Positions 58,990 to 64,000 of a stretch of DNA of 64,000 bases are shown here, in pieces; the first letter of the stretch is position 1, and every line of letters starts with the position of its first letter. The stretch is from positions 22,723,912 through 22,787,911 of the forward strand of contig CM055093.1 in NCBI GenBank assembly GCA_029204225.1. Direction: 5' to 3'. The notes beneath the pieces were generated by a model. The model had not been told where the DNA came from and did no database searches. It worked only from the letters and a program-made list of their open reading frames with translations. The position numbers and the translations under genes are program-made. Origin of the DNA: Diphasiastrum complanatum. Its lineage: Eukaryota; Streptophyta; Lycopodiopsida; Lycopodiales; Lycopodiaceae.

Positions 58990-59350
58990 CTATTCGTGAC
59001 CAACTTGAAAGATTCGCGAAATTTGTCTTGCAGTCAACTCAAAAGATTCGCAAAACAATTTCTTGTAGAAGCTCGTGGCTTTCTTGTTGAAGCTCAAAAG
59101 ATTCGCGAACAAAATCTTGTCGCGAACAATTTGCGAAATCTTCCGAACTGTTCTTCAAGCTCGCCTGTTGCGAAACTATTGCGAACAGTTCGTGAAATAT
59201 TCTGATTCTTCAAGCTTAAGAATTGCCATCTGTCGTGAACAATTCACGAAAGACGAAAATGTCGCGAAGAGACAAGTGTTGTGAACAATTCGCGAAACAC
59301 GAAGCTAGGATGAAGAGATGAACTGTCACAAATAATTTGCGAACAAAATT
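58990..59350. repeat. LTR-like block rich in TTCGCGAA-type palindromes
   Basis: At least ten copies of TTCGCGAA, TTCGCAAA, TTTGCGAA, TTCACGAA or TCGCGAACAA within 360 bp, mostly spaced about 20-50 bp. The same motif class occurs in the LTRs at 7618-7640, 13745-13870 and 15857-15940, so this is probably LTR debris of the same Copia group. Confidence 0.6.
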
Positions 59351-60680
59351 TATTCAACCCTAGAAACAAAGCGTCTATTTGAACATCAAACGTCGTAAAC
59401 GGTTAGATATTTACTGTCACAACATTGCATTAGGGGATATTAGAACTCAAAATGGGCCCTTTGTCAAGATGCTATTTTTGACTTCGCACGCTTTCAATGC
59501 TTATGTGTCCCAATGAATGGTGTCCATCTGTGACGAACTGTAACAGTGGTTGACGGACGAAAATTCAATTTAACTTTCCCAGCCAAATTTTTGTGATTTT
59601 CAAATATCCCACCAGGCAGAACAAACAATTGTGATTGGACCACAGTTACTGCCCAAATACTCTTATGTTGCCCGTCATTGTTCACTCGAGGTTGATTTGA
59701 CATCAATATTCATAAACTGTGGTTAACTAATCCTTGTAGTTAAGGAACTTCTTGTCATTCATAGATTGGTGTCTCAATCACATTTGATCAGAACTAGACA
59801 TGTTGCAATTCGATCTACCTCAGTACTATCAATTTCGATTGAATGGTGTAAAGGTACGTTATGCCATATAAAAATATTCCTTTTTTTCTATTTCTAAGTG
59901 AATCAGTTTCATAAAATTAATAACTAAACAATTTCTCTTGTGCAGGTAAGAGTAAGGCAGGAAGAGCATATAAAATACAAAGATATTGGAACATCCATCG
60001 AAACTGAAGATCCATAGATTATGAACTATGGAATTTTGTATTATGTAATACAATTTTTTGTATACATCATTTAAGAATATATATGAACCACTTTTTCTAT
60101 GAGGCTCATTCATTTCTATGATCTCCATTTCCATGGTGCAAAACACAATGTAATTGCAACTGGATAATATGAGTTTTTGATAGCAAAATTCATTGTCTCC
60201 TACAGGAAATGCACTATCTCCATTGGGGAGATCTTCAGTCACTTGAACTCCAGTTGAACGCTTGCCCTTGTTGAAGTCTCGTATATATCGGTTGTATTTT
60301 TGGTCTTCATTGCCTTGGTCTGTATTGTCCTTGTCTTGGCATATTTGGATATGTTCAGATGATAATCTAATCAAAGCTTTGCTGCGACAAATCTGAGTGA
60401 ACTAATGTCGCATGTTTGGATTGGTTGTGGCAAAGGGTCGATCAGATCATCATTCTGAACTTATCCAAAAAAAGACCATCGTAAAGGCAAGGCAGACCAA
60501 GGCTATGAAAAACAAACATGTCGAAAAACAGTAGAAATTGAAGATGAATGAATCATAACCTAAATTGATAAGAGGAAAAAAAAACATGTAAGAACAACCA
60601 TAGAAAAACTGTAAGTATATTTCTATTAAAAAATTTTGTACATGTGTCTCATCCACATAAAGTAATTAATCGAATATTAC
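59351..60680 (-). other. Sequence downstream of the Ulp1 pseudogene
   Basis: No recognised domain. A minus-strand open stretch ends at 59859 and follows an acceptor-like GTCGCAG near 60382; it encodes SSEHIQICQDKDNTDQGNED and hydrophobic segments further on. It could be a C-terminal exon of the peptidase gene, but the reading phase after exon 60681-60780 gives an early stop, so it is not claimed. Confidence 0.35.
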
Positions 60681-61066
60681 CTCTTCCAGATTTGGAAGTC
60701 CATGCAAGCCAATTAAAAAAGTGTTCGGCATTGCATACGGTATACCAGCCATAGCTGACAGAATCAACTTGCTGGGAGGACTGCGGAATCCAGATTTGAA
60801 CATTATGAGATATCGGATCAACGCATAGGATGTAAGAATAAAATCTACAATGAAAACAAGCGTGCGTCGGACCGATATCAAAATTTTTTGATTGAATATC
60901 GGATCAGTGCGCACTTTGGGAAAATAAACCAATCAATAACTACAAGGGCGCGTCAAACCGATATCGAAAAATTTATACCTCTACATCAACCATTTTCAGC
61001 TTCGAGTATGCTTTTGCATTTGGTACTGGAAATAGTTCCAGTATTTTCTGTATATGGGTCCTAACA

Positions 61067-61105
<39 letters not shown>

Positions 61106-62123
61106 GAGTTCATCTTCAAACAAACTGGATTACACACACCCTCATCATTGACGTACATGGACAACACATATAAGCTCCAATGATCACTGAAATTAAAAAA
61201 CAAGAAATTTATAAGAATCAATGTGAAATCAAAATTCATATGAAAAATTCAATAAAATAAAATCTGAAAAATAGTCACTTACTTTGTTATGTATGGCAGC
61301 ACGAGAATTGGAGTCCCCAGTCTGACGTATTGGAGCATATCATCGTGCAGACTTTTGAAATCAGGGAAATCAAATGCTGCCATGAATTGAAGGGGAAACA
61401 ATGCAACATCTATAAACAATGGGGTATGGAAGAACTCCATCCAGTACTGAATGGCCCCACCTCCTACATTGTCCCCTAGCATTTTATCCCTACTTTCTAA
61501 TTCAGCAGTATCTAAACTAGAAAGGGAGAGACCAACATTGGTCTTCGACATCCTAAAACTGTATCGAGGACCTAAACCTTTAAGATACGTATTTAACAAT
61601 TGGTCATACTGTACATATTGAGGACTATTTACAAAGGCAAGTGCAGGGGGTGCCGGAAGTAACACAGATAAACCACATTAAGAATTGTCATTTAAAATTG
61701 ATTCTACCTTTACACTAACAAAATCATCTAAATCGCTTTCAACAACAGGAGGACGGGAGCTAATATTTACGGGTTTAGGAGGAGGAGGAGATTTACGAGG
61801 TGGAGATTTATTAGGAGAGGAAGATTTAGCAAGAGAGGTTAAAGATGGAGTGGAAAGAGAAGAAGGAGACATAGGAGGAGAATTAGGAGGGGAATGAATA
61901 GAAGAAAGAATAGTATTCAGAGGAGTTGGCTTGGAAAAATCTCTCGCTTTAGATGGAGGGTCAAGAGACCTCCTCTTCTTTGAAACACTCCTGTTCTGTA
62001 TACGAATAACAAGTCGGGTTGGTTGAGATTGCTTGCATTTTCTCCTCTCTGAATCTTGTTTTGGAGGAGAGGAGGGAGCAGATCTAAAGCACTCAGCAAA
62101 CTTGTCATATGTGTCCCCGAAGC
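60681..62123 (-). pseudogene. Ulp1/SENP-like (C48) cysteine peptidase, inactivated
   Basis: Minus strand, three visible exons: 62123-61284, 61186-60979, 60780-60681, with GTAAGT/TTTCAG and GAG|GTAT/CCGCAG borders in agreeing phase. The N-terminal part is Ser/Pro/Lys-rich with an NLS-like KKRRS. The catalytic part has AIQYWMEFFHTPLFIDVALF, then LVLPYIT-NDHWSLYVLSM, where the His of the Ulp1 H-W signature (61180-61182) is intact. MNSI stands where DS is usual. VDSVSYGWYTVCNAEHFF is the box that normally reads DCG; Tyr (codon 60751-60753) replaces the catalytic Cys. A TAA (61679-61681) and a TG microsatellite (61070-61100) also interrupt it. Ulp1 domains remove SUMO; in plants they also travel in MULE and CACTA transposons. 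I infer a transposon-derived pseudogene. Confidence 0.65.
60800..60985. repeat. Cluster of ACCGATATC motifs within a Ulp1 intron
   Basis: GATATCGG-type sites at about 60809, 60872, 60893 and 60955, two of them in the longer form CGTC(G/A)(G/A)ACCGATATC. The same motif recurs at 62520-62715. Confidence 0.65.
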
Positions 62124-62183
62124 CTGAACACTATGTTGAAATTCTTGGGCATGATGGTCACCCTCTTGTGCCTCAATATTCAT

Positions 62184-62721
62184 TAATCAATTGTTTATAA
62201 TTTTTCTAATGATTATTCTAGGAGGCTAGTGATTTTCTATTTAATGCACTCCGGCGCAAGTATAGATTCTAGGGGTCAGGGCTAATGATGATTAGTTAAA
62301 TCTAGTACTAGACTAGTCAATGTATTTCAGCTTAGGTACAAATTAGTCTCATTCTGATTGGTGGATAAATATAGGCTGTAAATCACAATTCGTTATTTGA
62401 CAGATGTATGGCTGTGATCAACAGGAATTGGCTATAAATATGTGCACCCACTTGCCTTATTTCGATTCTGTAATTTTTTTTTTTTAGAACTCTCTAGCCT
62501 TCTTGTTTTACTTCATTCTCCCGATATCGAATCGACGTGCACCAACCCTTGTTGTGCATGCTCGTATTCATTCTGGCGCGCTGAATCGATATCAGCCACT
62601 ACCGACCAGTTCTTTTTGGAAAATTTCATTCTCGGCCTTACCATATAAGATCAGCGCGCGCACTTTGCTTTATTCTTCTACCGATATTTATCTGTCGTGT
62701 TGAACCGATATCGGATTCAAT
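62184..62721. promoter_or_regulatory. Divergent intergenic region with ACCGATATC repeats
   Basis: 538 bp between a minus-strand start at or before 62183 and the plus-strand ATG at 62722. It contains CCCGATATCGAATCG (about 62518), GAATCGATATC (about 62582), ACCGATATT (about 62680) and GTTGAACCGATATCGG (62705 region, ending 12 bp before the ATG). A T11 run lies at 62475-62486. Shared motifs suggest common regulation or transposase-binding sites; this is inference. Confidence 0.4.
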
Positions 62722-63956
62722 ATGGCTAGTTCCTCCATGGCCTCAGATGACAAACTTATGGATTTTTTTAATGCCAGTGACATTCCATCTGACAAATTAG
62801 AGTATTTTGCTAGTATTTTTTTTGCTCCCTTTGATATCGATAAGCTAGTTTATGAGAATCGTTATAATTTAATTTCTTATCTTGATATTTTTTCTCAGAT
62901 TATTAGTACTCCTATCATGGATATAGATAATTTTTTGTTTCGTTCATTTTCAGGACCTTGTACATTCCCAACCATCCTCTAAGCATAAACACAATAGAAA
63001 GTACTCTAACCTGCATGACCATTTCAAAATATATATATATATATTGTGATATCCACAAACGAATATGTTGCCTTCTAATCAAAGGAATGGCTTTTGTGTT
63101 CTACATATCTGCTGAAATTCCAGATGATGAATCTGTTGAATCTTCAACTGTTCCATTGATCAAAGCATCTGCACCTACTCCAGTTGATGTAAATAATGCA
63201 GATATTGATATAGGCCTTGAAGCTGAAGCCTCTATGGCCTCAGATTATAAAAAAACTCTCCCTCATTCTATAATCCTCTCTGATTCTCTTCCATCTGCAT
63301 CTTCTGTTAATCAATTAACTCTACTTGATGTTCCTTTATATTTTATAAATAATGAATGTTATATTTCATCTAATGATATAGAAGATGTATTGAATCTGAG
63401 AGAGGATGAAATCCTCTCAATTTTTGCTCAAAATTTAGCAGAATTTTCTGACATTGTTTATTACTCATATGATGACCTTGAAAATGAGATAAATTATGAT
63501 AAAGATGGCAATTGGAAATCTGGCAATGAGGCCTTGGGAGCCATGATTGAAAAATCTAAAGCCTATGAAAAGACTTTGCCTACAGAGGAGGAATTTTTGG
63601 AATTTCAAAACAGATATCCCCCTAGGGCTAGATATATCCCCTCCGGAAATGTAGAGGCCATTGGAGGACATGACATCAACAGAGCAAACGTCATTGATTA
63701 TGATGATTATGATCTGGTAAGTAGATATTATATTGGTATTGATATTGTTCAGTTTTCTTATTTCTTATTGGTATTGATATTGTTCAGTTTTCTTATTGAG
63801 TTTTGTAGTGTTATGTATCATTCTAAATTTATTTTCTTTTCTCATTTACAAGATGCTATTGAAATAGATGCCTTTGGTATGAGACATGGAGGCGTCCGAG
63901 GTGTATCAGCCGGGAGAAAAGATGTTTCTCTATCTCATTATTTGAAAAACTTTTAA
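62722..63956 (+). CDS. Unrecognised acidic protein gene, 3' end unresolved
   Basis: Exon 1 from ATG 62722 (MASSSMASDDKLMDFFNASD) to about 62959; a GT at 62960 and an AG at 63122-63123 agree in phase, giving exon 2 from 63124 (DESVESSTVPLIKASAPTPV) to 63716 followed by a strong GTAAGT. The protein is acidic, with LREDEILSIFAQNLAEFSDI, YYSYDDLENEINYDKDGNW and EEFLEFQNRYPPRARYIPSG. The frame can be read on to 63956 (DAFGMRHGGVRGVSAGRKDV) through an AT-rich stretch containing a 35-bp tandem repeat (63731-63797) that looks intronic, but splicing to the last acceptor puts that part out of frame. No family is recognised. Because it is divergently paired with the Ulp1 pseudogene and shares its motifs, it may belong to the same transposon. 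Confidence 0.45.
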
Positions 63957-64000
63957 AATAATGAGATTTGTATATATCATTCATCTTATAATCCATATGC

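Noticed and set aside
63717-63852. Hydrophobic segment of the 62722 gene as a membrane anchor
   Set aside because: It follows a strong GTAAGT donor, is AT-rich and contains a 35-bp tandem repeat; it is more likely intron.

Overview
This is eukaryotic nuclear DNA from a land plant. The only complete host gene is an AINTEGUMENTA/PLETHORA-type double-AP2 transcription factor with plant-style introns. About 75-80% of the window is nested, rearranged LTR-retrotransposon sequence (Ty1/Copia and Ty3/Gypsy, using plant tRNA-Met and tRNA-Asp primer sites) mixed with CT/CA microsatellites and minisatellites. The mix fits a repeat-rich genome such as a fern or another non-flowering plant. That placement is tentative and rests on overall character, not on a database match.

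Layout. 1-2356: degenerate Gypsy gag debris (minus). 2357-9290: a broken Copia element (Copia-A, plus) inserted into an older Copia element (Copia-H, minus, out to about 12.7 kb); part of the pair is inverted. 12.8-18.5 kb: further Copia LTRs and two broken Copia bodies. 18.5-25.06 kb: a Gypsy element on the minus strand (Gypsy-1) with LTR, tRNA-Asp-type PBS, gag, protease and RT. 25.06-26.6 kb: an internally deleted Gypsy (Gypsy-P, plus). 26.9-36.1 kb: a block of unrecognised accessory reading frames, two on plus (X1, X2) and a coiled-coil/proline-rich set on minus. 36.1-42.2 kb: a young Copia (Copia-B) with one uninterrupted 1317-codon gag-pol. 42.2-45.8 kb: Gypsy-M pol (minus). 45.8-47.3 kb: a Copia 3' end with its LTR. 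47.3-52.4 kb: upstream flank of the AP2 gene, holding an ancient Copia remnant interrupted by a 315-bp terminal-inverted-repeat element, plus degenerate G-box repeats. 52488-57105: the AIL gene in nine exons. 57.1-60.6 kb: microsatellites and LTR debris. 60.68-62.12 kb: a Ulp1/C48-type cysteine peptidase pseudogene (minus), head to head with an unrecognised acidic gene (plus, 62722 onward) that runs to the window edge.

Main structural result: the 5' LTR of the young Copia-B is split. Its first 280 bp lie in reverse at 26909-27188 and the rest at 36110-36455. The 5-bp target duplication TTTTC is found both next to the displaced piece (inverted, 27189-27193) and after the 3' LTR (42232-42236). 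This shows that a 9.2-kb segment was inverted after Copia-B inserted, unless the join is an assembly error. Undoing the inversion places the coiled-coil/proline-rich frames downstream of Gypsy-P pol and X1/X2 downstream of Gypsy-M pol. Both sets then look like 3' accessory ORFs of Athila/Tat-type Gypsy elements. A second, smaller inversion (7728-9290) also breaks inside a Copia LTR. The AIL gene appears intact, and its first intron appears to use a GC-AG splice pair.
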